Translations under genes and position numbers: made by a program
Notes under the pieces: generated by a model
The model's input: only the letters and a program-made list of their open reading frames with translations
The model's database searches: none
What the model was told of the DNA's origin: nothing
Part shown: positions 25,117 through 33,649 of the stretch, in pieces
How positions within the stretch are numbered: position 1 is the first letter of the stretch
Layout: every line of letters begins with the position of its first letter
Assembly: GCF_003860565.1 (NCBI RefSeq)
Contig: NZ_CP034157.1
Location: 310,001-374,000 of the forward strand
Origin: Cloacibacterium normanense
GTDB lineage: Bacteria > Bacteroidota > Bacteroidia > Flavobacteriales > Weeksellaceae
Direction: 5' to 3'
DNA length: 64,000 bases

Positions 25117-25149
25117 AAACCTTCAAGGATTTAAAATCCTTGAAGGTTT
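25117..25149. repeat. orphan copy of the 15-bp hairpin found after lrp
   Basis: The same AAACCTTCAAGGATT stem as at 22617-22649, loop TAA instead of CAA. It is not placed after any gene. The 426 bases between tyrS and the sigma factor contain this, the REP-A copy and the sigma promoter, and no gene that I can see. Confidence 0.8.
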
Positions 25150-25280
25150 AATTACTTTGAAAACAATCGCCGCTCGTGAAGTTTATATTGAGCTTGTCGA
25201 AATGCTCGCGCCATAAATCTTATAGACAAAATCTAATCATTTTTTACTTGGCTCTTTTTATTTGGCTCTTACAAAATCCT

Positions 25281-25288
25281 TATCTTTG
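25281..25288 (+). promoter_or_regulatory. -7 box of the sigma factor gene
   Basis: TATCTTTG, 7 bases before the ATG at 25296, so the mRNA leader should be only a few bases long. It fixes the start against the longer frame. Confidence 0.6.
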
Positions 25289-25295
25289 CACAGCA

Positions 25296-25844
25296 ATGGA
25301 AAAACCAGAACTTCTACAACTCATCTTCTTGGCCAAAGAAAAAAATCAGAAAGCGCAGACCAAACTGATTAACCAATTTTGGACAGACGTTTTTTCTTTC
25401 GTGATGAAAAAAGTTCATGATGAAAACGCCGCAGATGAATTGACGGTTTCGGTGTTTTCTAAAGTATTGGCAAAATTAGATTTGTATGATGAGAATTTCC
25501 AGTTTAAAACGTGGGTTCTTACCATCGCTCAAAATACAGTAATAGATTATTGGCGCAAAAAAAATCGTGAAACAGAAGAAACAATGGACGGTTTTCAGGA
25601 TTTTAAAAATCAATTCGAAAAATCTCCTGAAGAAATTATGATTTCTGTGCAGGAAGAGAAAAAAATCATCGATGCGGTTGCCAAAATGGACCACAATTAT
25701 CAAAAAATTATCCATTTGAGATTTTTTGAAGAAAAAAGCATCAAAGAAATTGCAGAAGAACTCAATCTTTCTGTTGCCAATACCAAAGTGAGAATTATGA
25801 GAGCCAAAAAAGTTTTGGCAGAATTGTTAAACGAAAATGAGTAG
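25296..25844 (+). CDS. RNA polymerase sigma factor, ECF type
   Basis: A 182-residue sigma-70 family protein started at MEKPELLQLIFLAKEK. Region 2 (about 30-95) contains VFSFVMKKVHDENAADELTV and FKTWVLTIAQNTVIDYWRKK; region 4 (about 130-180) contains YQKIIHLRFFEEKSIKEIAEELNLS followed by VRIMRAKKVL. Regions 1 and 3 are missing, which defines the ECF class. No anti-sigma gene follows; lipA is next. The regulon is unknown. Confidence 0.92.
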   Translation: MEKPELLQLIFLAKEKNQKAQTKLINQFWTDVFSFVMKKVHDENAADELTVSVFSKVLAKLDLYDENFQFKTWVLTIAQNTVIDYWRKKNRETEETMDGFQDFKNQFEKSPEEIMISVQEEKKIIDAVAKMDHNYQKIIHLRFFEEKSIKEIAEELNLSVANTKVRIMRAKKVLAELLNENE

Positions 25845-25924
25845 AATCTCTCGCTGATTATGTAGATTGAGCAGATGAAAATCGGCCAAATCAGTTACAT
25901 CTACGAGAAAAATTTTAGATATTT

Positions 25925-26791
25925 ATGGAAAATCAAATTCAAGATACCACTACCAATAAACCAAAATGGATTCGTGTAAAACTTCCTACAGGAAAAAATT
26001 ACAGAGAATTAAGAACTTTGGTTGATAAATATAAACTGAACACCATTTGTCAAAGTGGTTCTTGTCCTAATATGGGCGAATGTTGGGGAGAAGGAACCGC
26101 AACTTTTATGATTTTAGGAAATATCTGTACCAGAAGTTGTGGATTCTGTGGAGTGAAAACAGGTAAACCACTTGATGTAAACTGGGACGAACCCGAAAAA
26201 GTAGCACGTTCTATTAAATTAATGAAAATTAAACATGCGGTTTTAACTTCTGTTGACCGAGATGATTTGAAAGATATGGGTTCTATAATTTGGGCAGAAA
26301 CTGTAAATGCAGTTCGTAGAATTTCTCCGGGAACGACTATGGAAACGCTGATTCCAGATTTTCAAGGAATTCACAAACATATCGATAGATTGGTAGAAGT
26401 AGCGCCAGAAGTGATTTCTCACAACATGGAAACCGTAAAAAGATTAACCAGAGAAGTGAGAATTCAGGCGAAGTACGAGCGTTCTTTAGAAGTATTAAGA
26501 TATTTAAAAGAAGCTGGACAAAACCGTACCAAAACAGGAATTATGCTCGGTTTGGGTGAAACCAAAGAAGAAGTTTTTGAAACCATTCAAGATGTGAGAA
26601 ATGCGAATGTAGATGTAATTACGATTGGGCAATATCTTCAGCCAACCAAAAAACATTTGCCAGTAAAACGTTTTGTAGAGCTAGAAGAATTCGAAGAATA
26701 CAGAATTTTTGCAGAACAGTTAGGTTTCCGTCATGTGGAAAGTTCGCCTTTGGTGAGAAGTTCTTATCATGCAGAAAAACATATTCATTAA
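25925..26791 (+). CDS. lipA: lipoyl synthase
   Basis: A 288-residue radical SAM enzyme that inserts two sulfur atoms into octanoyl groups on lipoyl domains. The auxiliary cluster ligands are Cys42, Cys47 and Cys53 (CQSGSCPNMGEC), the radical SAM cluster is Cys68, Cys72 and Cys75 (CTRSCGFC), and the C-terminal RSSYHAE signature supplies the Ser ligand. Length is normal. Confidence 0.97.
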   Translation: MENQIQDTTTNKPKWIRVKLPTGKNYRELRTLVDKYKLNTICQSGSCPNMGECWGEGTATFMILGNICTRSCGFCGVKTGKPLDVNWDEPEKVARSIKLMKIKHAVLTSVDRDDLKDMGSIIWAETVNAVRRISPGTTMETLIPDFQGIHKHIDRLVEVAPEVISHNMETVKRLTREVRIQAKYERSLEVLRYLKEAGQNRTKTGIMLGLGETKEEVFETIQDVRNANVDVITIGQYLQPTKKHLPVKRFVELEEFEEYRIFAEQLGFRHVESSPLVRSSYHAEKHIH

Positions 26792-26862
26792 TTGAGTTAC
26801 GGGATTCGAGTTATGAGATTCGCATTTGGTAACTCGGAACTCGGAACTCGAAACTCGAAATT
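26792..26862. repeat. short tandem repeat between lipA and cinA
   Basis: Imperfect units of 7-8 bases of the type AACTCGG or AACTCGAA in one half, and GAGTTACGGGATTCGAGTTATG in the other, which are partly complementary. It lies just before the cinA start and may fold in the mRNA. Confidence 0.6.
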
Positions 26863-26865
26863 TTT

Positions 26866-28122
26866 ATGAAAAACGCGGTCCTTATTACGATAGGAAACGA
26901 GGTTCTGTCTGGAACTACAGTAGATACTAACTCTAATTTTATTGCAAAAGAATTATCAAAAATTGGGATTTCTGTTTCGCAGATTTTTACCATTTCAGAT
27001 GAAATAGAAATTATTAAAAATACATTACAATCTGCCTTTCAATTGACTGATTTGGTGATGACAACAGGCGGACTTGGCCCGACTAAAGATGATAAAACCA
27101 AGAAAGCTTTTTGTGAATTTTTCAATGATGAAATCGTTTATGACGAAGAAACTTTTCAGCATCTGAAAACCAGATTAGAACGCATCGGAAGGTTAGAAAT
27201 TATCGAAAGAAACAGAGAACAAGCCATGATTCTTTCAAAAGCTAAAGTTTTCCAAAATCATAACGGAACTGCGCCGAGTTTGATGGTAGAAGAGAAAGGT
27301 AAAATTGCGATTTGTCTTCCTGGTGTTCCTTATGAAGTGAAGCCTCTAGTGAAAGACCAAATTATTCCTTATCTACAAAAAGAATTTGAATCTAATTTTT
27401 TGAAAATTAAAACCGTTTCTGTGGTGAATTATCCAGAAAGTTTATTGTCTGACGCTTTAGAAGACTGGGAACTGAATTTGCCTAAAAATTTTTCACTTTC
27501 GTATTTGCCAATCGCCAATAGAGTGAAGTTGAAATTAACGGCTTCAGGAAAGGATTTAGATGCTTTGGAAATTCAATTAGAAGAAGAAATTTCTAAAATA
27601 AGACCGTTACTGAAAGCGCACATTATTTCTGAAAATGGCGACAAAATAGAAGAAATTCTGCACGATTTTTTAATTTCTAGAAGCTTGACGATTTCTACTG
27701 CCGAAAGTTGTACTGGTGGAGAGTTATCACACTTAATTACAAGTGTTTCTGGAAGTTCTAATTATTTTTTAGGGGGAATTTGCACCTATCAAACGGAGAA
27801 AAAAACGAAGATTTTAGGTGTTTCTGAAGATTTAATCAAAGAGAAAACAGTGGTTTCTGCAGAAGTTGCGGAAGCGATGAGTTTGGGTTGCCAGAAATTA
27901 TTTAAAACAGATATTGCACTTTCTACCACTGGAGTTGCAGGACCAAATTCAGATGAGTTCAATTCAGAAATTGGCACTGTTTTTTATTCGATTAGAGTAA
28001 AAGATTTCGAAAAAACTTTCAGATTGTATCTTCCTCATTTAGAGCGCAAAGATTTTATGAATTTTGTTTCGCAGAAAGTTTTGCAGGATTTAATTCAGAT
28101 TTTAATTCAAGAAAATCTTTAA
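26866..28122 (+). CDS. cinA: CinA family protein (competence/damage-inducible, NMN amidohydrolase type)
   Basis: A 418-residue two-domain protein. The N-terminal MoCF-like domain (1-170) has ITIGNEVLSGTTVDTNSNF and MTTGGLGPTKDDKTKKA; the C-terminal CinA domain (about 255-415) has STAESCTGGELSHLIT with the active-site Ser and VSAEVAEAM, STTGVAGPN. Known activities in the family are NMN deamidation and ADP-ribose pyrophosphatase. Both domains look complete. Confidence 0.94.
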   Translation: MKNAVLITIGNEVLSGTTVDTNSNFIAKELSKIGISVSQIFTISDEIEIIKNTLQSAFQLTDLVMTTGGLGPTKDDKTKKAFCEFFNDEIVYDEETFQHLKTRLERIGRLEIIERNREQAMILSKAKVFQNHNGTAPSLMVEEKGKIAICLPGVPYEVKPLVKDQIIPYLQKEFESNFLKIKTVSVVNYPESLLSDALEDWELNLPKNFSLSYLPIANRVKLKLTASGKDLDALEIQLEEEISKIRPLLKAHIISENGDKIEEILHDFLISRSLTISTAESCTGGELSHLITSVSGSSNYFLGGICTYQTEKKTKILGVSEDLIKEKTVVSAEVAEAMSLGCQKLFKTDIALSTTGVAGPNSDEFNSEIGTVFYSIRVKDFEKTFRLYLPHLERKDFMNFVSQKVLQDLIQILIQENL

Positions 28123-28185
28123 AAATCGCATTTCTCATGTAATAAAATGGCGCAAACAGTTGTTATATCTTTAAAATAATGTAGA

Positions 28186-28258
28186 ATGAAATCGCCCTGA
28201 TGAAAAAGTTCAAACATCAATGAATGTTCAGCGATTGCATAAGACCTTAAAAAAATAA
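28186..28258 (+). promoter_or_regulatory. conserved leader element, copy 1 (before DUF2807 gene)
   Basis: A 73-base element nearly identical to 31281-31352. It can fold into an outer stem AATCG/CGATT (28190-28194 with 28232-28236), with an inner hairpin AACAT/ATGTT around the loop CAATGA. The tail GCATAAGACCTT and an A run end 10 bases before the ATG at 28269. Because both copies stand right before start codons, a cis-acting RNA or regulator site is likely; the function is unknown. Confidence 0.65.
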
Positions 28259-28268
28259 ATATCTATTT

Positions 28269-28931
28269 ATGAAAAAAATAATTTTTAGTTTCCTACTTCT
28301 TTTGGTTCAGGTTGCATACTCTCAAACTTCCAAAAATTTTGGAGATTTCAGCGCAGTAAAGGTTTATGATAGAATTAATGTAACCCTTGTAAAATCCAGT
28401 GAAAATAAAATTCAGGTAAAAGGTGATGATCCAGATGTGGAAATTGTCAATAAAAATGGAGAACTCAAAATCAGAATGATTCCTACTAAGATTATGCAAG
28501 GCGACAAATCTGAAGTGACTGTTTTCTATGAAGATATAAACGAAATTCAAGCGAGTCAAGGTTCTAAAATCACTTCTGATGGAACTATTGATAGCAAAAT
28601 GCTCAGCATTACTTCCAACGAAGGTTCTACGCTAAATTTACAAGTAGATGTGAATTTATTAAACTCTAAAGCCAATTCTGGAGGTGTCATTAATGTGTCT
28701 GGAACTGCCGAAATTCAAGATATTTTGGTGAATTCTGGCGCACAATTTTACGGAAGAGATTTAGACTCAGAAACCGTTACCATCACTGCAAATGCAGGTG
28801 GATTTGCAGAAGTAAATGCTTCTAAAATTCTTAATGCCACAACTAGAGCAGGCGGAAATATAGACGTCTATGGTTCTCCCAAAGACAGAAATACCAAAAA
28901 TGTTTTAGGCGGAAAGATCACTTTCAAATAA
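28269..28931 (+). CDS. secreted DUF2807 (head GIN domain) protein
   Basis: A 220-residue protein with a signal peptide (1-18, MKKIIFSFLLLLVQVAYS) and a beta-helical DUF2807 domain: FGDFSAVKVYDRINVTLV, IQVKGDDPDVEIV, then repeating short strands (GSKITSDGTIDSKMLSITSN, AEVNASKILNATTRAGG) and a closing GSPKDRNTKNVLGGKITF. The family is thought to act in adhesion or envelope structure. It shares its leader element with the second M13 peptidase gene 3 kb downstream. Confidence 0.9.
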   Translation: MKKIIFSFLLLLVQVAYSQTSKNFGDFSAVKVYDRINVTLVKSSENKIQVKGDDPDVEIVNKNGELKIRMIPTKIMQGDKSEVTVFYEDINEIQASQGSKITSDGTIDSKMLSITSNEGSTLNLQVDVNLLNSKANSGGVINVSGTAEIQDILVNSGAQFYGRDLDSETVTITANAGGFAEVNASKILNATTRAGGNIDVYGSPKDRNTKNVLGGKITFK

Positions 28932-28939
28932 AAAAATCG

Positions 28940-28964
28940 AAGCCAGAGTTTTAAACTTTGGCTT
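28940..28964 (+). terminator. terminator of the DUF2807 gene
   Basis: A 10-bp stem AAGCCAGAGT/ACTTTGGCTT with one G-T pair, followed by a T run. Confidence 0.8.
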
Positions 28965-29032
28965 TTTTGATTTTAAAACGTAACAATTTCTTATAAATTT
29001 GTACTTATTCATCATTAATTAATCATATGTAC

Positions 29033-31120
29033 ATGAAAAAAATATCAATCGCTGTGTTGGCTTTTTCAGGAATGCTCATTTTAGATTCTTGTGGCGCTCA
29101 GAAACAAGCAACTACAGAACCTACACCTGCTCCAATTGAAGAATTAAAACCAGCAGAACTTCCAGAAAACGGAATTGCCATTGAACTGATGGACAAATCT
29201 GTTCGTCCGCAAGACGATTTTTACAACTACGTAAACGGAACTTGGATGAAAACTGCTCAGATTCCTGCGGATAAAGCAAGTTGGGGAAGTTTCAATGAAT
29301 TAAGAGAAAAAACAGACCTTAATTCTCTTAAAATTTTAGACAATTTATTGAAAGAAACTTACGCTAAAGGAACTGAAGGTCAAAAAATTCAGGATATTTA
29401 CGCTACTTACATGGATATGAATAAGCGTAATGCAGACGGAATTGCTCCTATTAAAGGTGATTTAGCGAAAATTGATGCCATTAAAACGATGGCAGATTTA
29501 CAAAAATATTTAGTAGAAGCTACCAAAACTGGAGATAATCCATTTTATGGATGGGGAGTTTACGCAGACCTTAAAAATTCTACGGATAATGCAGTTTACA
29601 TGGGAGATGTAAACCTTGGTTTAGGAAGAGATTATTATCAGAAAACCAATGATGAAAACACTAAAACCATCGGTCAATACAAAGATTATTTAACCAAATT
29701 ATATACAGTTTTAGGATATAAAAATCCTGAAGTTGCTGCTCAGAAAGTAGTTGACTTTGAAAAAACTGCCGCTCAAACTTTAATCCCTAATGAAAAAATT
29801 AGAGATTCTAATCTTCAATACAATCCGAAGACTTTACCAGAGTTAAAATCTTTAGTGAAAAATGTAGATTTACCATCTTATCTTAAAAACGCTGGTGTAA
29901 ATACAGACAGAGTAATCATCGGTGAATTAGAGTATTATAAAAATTTAGATAAATTTTTGAACGCTAAGAACTTACCATTCATCAAAGATTTCTTAAAAGT
30001 GAAATTATTGAACGGAAGCGCTTCTGTTTTAGACCAAAAATTAGACGATTTACAGTTTGATTTCTACGGAAGAACTTTGAGTGGACAAAAAGAACAACGC
30101 GCGATGAACAAACGTGCACTTTCTACCATTAATGGTGTTCTTGGTGAAGCTTTCGGGAAATTATATGTAGATAAATATTTCTCTGCCGAAGCTAAAGCAG
30201 AAATGGTTACCTTAATCGATTATCTTAAAAGATCTTACGTTCAGCATATTTCTAATCTTTCTTGGATGAGTGATGAAACCAAAACGAAAGCTTTAGATAA
30301 ATTATCAAAATTCACGGTAAAAGTAGGTTATCCAGATGAGTGGAAAGACTATTCTAAATTACAAGTACTTTCTAAAAATGAAGGTGGAACATTATACGGA
30401 AACCTGAAAAATGTAGCAGATTGGGCTTACCAAAGAGAATTAGATAAAGTAGGCAAGAAAGTTGACAAAAAAGAATGGGGAATGACTCCTCAAACGGTAA
30501 ATGCTTACTACAACCCAGTAAATAATGAAATCGTTTTCCCAGCTGCTATTTTACAAGCGCCTTTCTTTGATTTCAAAGCTGATCCTGCAGTGAATTTTGG
30601 AGGAATCGGAGCGGTAATTGGTCACGAAATTTCTCACGGATTTGATGATTCAGGAGCAATGTTCGATGGAGACGGAAACCTTAAAAATTGGTGGACTGAT
30701 GCTGATAAAAAGAACTTCGAAGAAGCGACTAAAAAATTAGCAGAACAATACAGCAAATATGAACCAGTAAAAGGAACTTTCGTAAACGGTTTATTTACCA
30801 ATGGCGAAAATATTGCAGATTTAGGTGGAGTTGCCATTGCTTATGACGCATTACAAATGTATCTTAAAGACAAAGGAAATCCAGGATTAATCAGTGGTTA
30901 CAACCAAGACCAAAGATTTTTCTTAAGTTGGGGAACCATCTGGAGAACTAAATCTACAGAAAAATACATGATTAATCAGGTGAAAACAGATCCGCATTCA
31001 CCAGGTTTATACAGAGCTTTTGGTCCGTTGGTAAATGTAGAAGCATTCTACAACGCATTCGAAGTGAAAGAAGGTGACCAACATTATAAAAAACCAGAAG
31101 AAAGAATCAAAATCTGGTAA
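29033..31120 (+). CDS. M13 family metallopeptidase lipoprotein, copy 1
   Basis: A 695-residue neprilysin-like zinc peptidase, started at MKKISIAVLAFSG (a second ATG lies 6 bases upstream). The lipobox LDSC places it as a membrane-anchored lipoprotein. The PEDDFYNYVNG-like start VRPQDDFYNYVNGTWM, the zinc site VIGHEISHGFDD, the third ligand ENIADLGG and NAYYNPVNNEIVFPAAIL are all present. It cleaves small peptides outside the inner membrane. A TAAATTTG box stands at 28994-29001. A paralogue of the same length class follows directly. Confidence 0.95.
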   Translation: MKKISIAVLAFSGMLILDSCGAQKQATTEPTPAPIEELKPAELPENGIAIELMDKSVRPQDDFYNYVNGTWMKTAQIPADKASWGSFNELREKTDLNSLKILDNLLKETYAKGTEGQKIQDIYATYMDMNKRNADGIAPIKGDLAKIDAIKTMADLQKYLVEATKTGDNPFYGWGVYADLKNSTDNAVYMGDVNLGLGRDYYQKTNDENTKTIGQYKDYLTKLYTVLGYKNPEVAAQKVVDFEKTAAQTLIPNEKIRDSNLQYNPKTLPELKSLVKNVDLPSYLKNAGVNTDRVIIGELEYYKNLDKFLNAKNLPFIKDFLKVKLLNGSASVLDQKLDDLQFDFYGRTLSGQKEQRAMNKRALSTINGVLGEAFGKLYVDKYFSAEAKAEMVTLIDYLKRSYVQHISNLSWMSDETKTKALDKLSKFTVKVGYPDEWKDYSKLQVLSKNEGGTLYGNLKNVADWAYQRELDKVGKKVDKKEWGMTPQTVNAYYNPVNNEIVFPAAILQAPFFDFKADPAVNFGGIGAVIGHEISHGFDDSGAMFDGDGNLKNWWTDADKKNFEEATKKLAEQYSKYEPVKGTFVNGLFTNGENIADLGGVAIAYDALQMYLKDKGNPGLISGYNQDQRFFLSWGTIWRTKSTEKYMINQVKTDPHSPGLYRAFGPLVNVEAFYNAFEVKEGDQHYKKPEERIKIW

Positions 31121-31151
31121 GAAACCAAATTTTTCTCAACATAAAAACCTC

Positions 31152-31177
31152 AAAACCACAGAATTTTCTGTGGTTTT
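31152..31177 (+). terminator. terminator after the first M13 gene
   Basis: A 12-bp stem AAAACCACAGAA and complement, 2-base loop, T run. It separates the two paralogues into different transcripts. Confidence 0.9.
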
Positions 31178-31280
31178 TTATTATTTATGAAGTCTATTGA
31201 AACAAATTCAAATTTTTATCAACTAATCATAATAAAACTGATGATTTTATTAAATTTGAACAATTAATAATGAACTATAT

Positions 31281-31352
31281 ATGAAATCGCCGTGCTGAAA
31301 AATACAAACATCAACGAATGTTCAGCGATTGCATATGACCTTTAAAAAAATA
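31281..31352 (+). promoter_or_regulatory. conserved leader element, copy 2 (before second M13 gene)
   Basis: Nearly identical to 28186-28258. The outer stem AATCG/CGATT is kept and extended by CTGAA/TTCAG, and the inner AACAT/ATGTT hairpin is kept with loop CAACGA. It ends 14 bases before the ATG at 31367. The first M13 gene has no such element. Confidence 0.65.
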
Positions 31353-31366
31353 ATAAATAACTTCAT

Positions 31367-33391
31367 ATGAAAAAGGTACCTTTTCTAGTGATGGCTGCAG
31401 CTGCTGTGCTTACAGTAAGTTCATGTGCATCACAAAAACAATTACCAGAAAACGGAATTGCTCTTCAATTTATGGATACTTCAGTTCGTCCACAAGATGA
31501 TTTCTTCACTTATGTAAACGGAAACTGGGTAAAAACAGTAGAAATTCCTTCGGACAAAGCAAGTTGGGGAAGTTTTAATGAACTTCGTGAGAAAACAGAC
31601 GAAAACTCTTTAGCCATTTTGAATAATATTTTGACGGAGAAATATGCAGAAGGAACTGAAGGCAAAAAAATTCAAGATTTGTATTCTTCTTTTATGAATT
31701 GGGACAAGAGAAATGCAGACGGAATTAACCCTATTAAAGCAGATTTAGCGAAAATTGACGCGATAAAAACGGTAGCAGATTTACAAAAATATTTGGTAGA
31801 AGCTACTCCAAATGGTGATAATATTTTCTACATGTGGAGAGTAGGAGCAGACCTTAAAGCGTCTAATGATAATGCGATCTATCTTGGGGGTCCAGCTTTA
31901 GGTTTAGGAAAAGATTACTATCAAAAAGAAAACGAAGCCAATACCAAAACCCTTGCAGAATATACCAAATATGTTTCGAGCATGTTGACAGTTTTGGGGT
32001 ATCAAAATGCAAATGAAACTGCAGCTAAAATTGTAGACTTAGAAAAAAGATTGGCTAAAACTTTATTAACCAACGAAGAAGGAAGAGATGCTAATAAGCG
32101 TTACAATCCTAAAACTGTTTCAGAACTTTCTGGTTTGGTTAAAAATGTAGATTTAGCAGGATATTTAAATCAAGTTGGCGTAAAAACCGATAGAGTAATT
32201 CTAGGAGAACTAGGATATTTTAAAAACTTTGATGCTTTCGTAAACGAAGCGAATCTTCAATTGTTAAAAGATTACATGAAATACCACATGCTTTCTGGAA
32301 ACGCAGGAGTTTTAGACAAAAAATTAGACGATATGCGTTTTGATTTTTACGGAAAATTCCTTCAAGGTCAAAAAGAACAACGTGCCATGAACAAGCGTGG
32401 ACTAGAAGTAGTCAATGGTATTTTGGGTGAAGCTTTCGGTAAATTATATGTAGAAAAATATTTCCCTGCAGAAGCCAAAGAAGAAATGGTAACTATGGTA
32501 GATTATCTTAAAAAAGCTTACCATGACCATATCTCAAACCTTGATTGGATGAGTGACGAAACTAAAGTAAAAGCATTGGATAAATTATCAAAATTCAAAG
32601 TGAAAATCGCTTATCCAGATAAGTGGGAAGACTATTCTAAATTAACGGTAAGTCCAGATTCTTATTTCCAAAACAGACAAAACATCACGACTTGGAATTA
32701 TGAGAAAAATTTAGAAAAAATTGGTAAAAAAGTAGATAAAACAAAATGGGGAATGACTCCTCAAACCGTAAACGCATATTACAGTGCTTCTAATAACGAA
32801 ATCGTTTTCCCTGCTGGAATTTTACAAGCGCCTTTCTTTAATTTCAAAGCAGATCCTGCAGTAAATTTCGGAGGAATCGGTGCGGTAATCGGTCACGAAA
32901 TTTCTCACGGATTTGATGATGGTGGTTCTAGATTTGATGGAGATGGAAACCTTAACAATTGGTGGACAGACGAAGACAGAAAGAAATTTGAAGCCGCTAC
33001 TGCTAAGTTAGATGCTCAATATTCTGCTTACGAACCGGTAAAAGGAAGTTTCGTAAACGGTAAATTTACTATGGGCGAAAATATTGCAGATTTAGGTGGT
33101 GTAAATATCGCTTTTGATGCACTTCAAATGTACCTTAAAGACAAAGGAAATCCAGGTAAAATCAGTGGATTTGACCAAAATCAAAGATTTTTCTTAAGTT
33201 GGGCAACCGTTTGGAGAACCAAAGGAACTGAGAAATTCTACATCAACCAAGTGAAAACAGATTCGCATTCTCCAGGAATGTACAGAGCATTTGGTCCGCT
33301 GGTAAACACCGAAGCTTGGTATAAAGCATTTGGCGTAAAAGAGGGCGACAAACATTACAAAAAACCAGAAGACAGAATTAAAATCTGGTAA
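31367..33391 (+). CDS. M13 family metallopeptidase lipoprotein, copy 2
   Basis: A 674-residue paralogue of the preceding gene, with lipobox SSC after MKKVPFLVMAAAAVLTV. It keeps VRPQDDFFTYVNG, NAYYSASNNEIVFPAGIL, VIGHEISHGFDDGG and ENIADLGGV, so it should be active. It lacks the Pro/Glu-rich linker (about 20 residues) found after the lipobox in copy 1. Long stretches of identity point to a tandem duplication. Different leaders suggest different regulation. Confidence 0.95.
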   Translation: MKKVPFLVMAAAAVLTVSSCASQKQLPENGIALQFMDTSVRPQDDFFTYVNGNWVKTVEIPSDKASWGSFNELREKTDENSLAILNNILTEKYAEGTEGKKIQDLYSSFMNWDKRNADGINPIKADLAKIDAIKTVADLQKYLVEATPNGDNIFYMWRVGADLKASNDNAIYLGGPALGLGKDYYQKENEANTKTLAEYTKYVSSMLTVLGYQNANETAAKIVDLEKRLAKTLLTNEEGRDANKRYNPKTVSELSGLVKNVDLAGYLNQVGVKTDRVILGELGYFKNFDAFVNEANLQLLKDYMKYHMLSGNAGVLDKKLDDMRFDFYGKFLQGQKEQRAMNKRGLEVVNGILGEAFGKLYVEKYFPAEAKEEMVTMVDYLKKAYHDHISNLDWMSDETKVKALDKLSKFKVKIAYPDKWEDYSKLTVSPDSYFQNRQNITTWNYEKNLEKIGKKVDKTKWGMTPQTVNAYYSASNNEIVFPAGILQAPFFNFKADPAVNFGGIGAVIGHEISHGFDDGGSRFDGDGNLNNWWTDEDRKKFEAATAKLDAQYSAYEPVKGSFVNGKFTMGENIADLGGVNIAFDALQMYLKDKGNPGKISGFDQNQRFFLSWATVWRTKGTEKFYINQVKTDSHSPGMYRAFGPLVNTEAWYKAFGVKEGDKHYKKPEDRIKIW

Positions 33392-33424
33392 AAGTATAAA
33401 GTAGGGATTGAGAAGCTTCATCCT

Positions 33425-33490
33425 GCTTTCGCTACTCGCTTTTTTCTGCGGCGGCGAAGCCGCCGCAGAAAAAGAGCTCAAACATACCGC
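33425..33490. repeat. REP-A family element, copy 4, with a G/C-rich stem
   Basis: A perfect 15-bp stem TTTTTCTGCGGCGGC and complement (33441-33473) around GAA, flanked by GCTTTCGCTACTCGC and AGCTCAAACA, the same flanks as copy 3 at 25.0 kb. The G/C content is far above the surroundings. A GGGCTATAAA stretch 50 bases on matches the end of copy 2. Confidence 0.75.
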
Positions 33491-33540
33491 TCAAACCTAA
33501 CAAAGTGGTTCAACGACTTAAAGGAGTTAATCAGGGCTAT

Positions 33541-33566
33541 AAAACCACCGAAATTTCGGTGGTTTT
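33541..33566 (+). terminator. terminator downstream of the second M13 gene
   Basis: A perfect palindrome AAAACCACCGAAA and complement with a T run, 150 bases after the stop; a REP-A copy lies between. Confidence 0.8.
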
Positions 33567-33572
33567 TTTATT

Positions 33573-33621
33573 CCCCTCTTTTAGAGGGGTGGCAAAATTT
33601 GACAAAATTTTGACGGGGTGT
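33573..33621. repeat. REP-B element, copy 1
   Basis: CCCCTCTTTTAGAGGGG, then a second hairpin CAAAATTT/AAAATTTTG, then ACGGGGTGTT. The same outline with a different second stem lies in opposite orientation at 47567-47613. Confidence 0.75.
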
Positions 33622-33649
33622 TGCTTCTTATTTTTATAAATTTACAACT

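Noticed and set aside
24900-25295. A protein-coding gene between tyrS and the sigma factor
   Set aside because: Open frames there run through REP-A and hairpin repeats and lack a plausible start. The sigma promoter lies in the same stretch.
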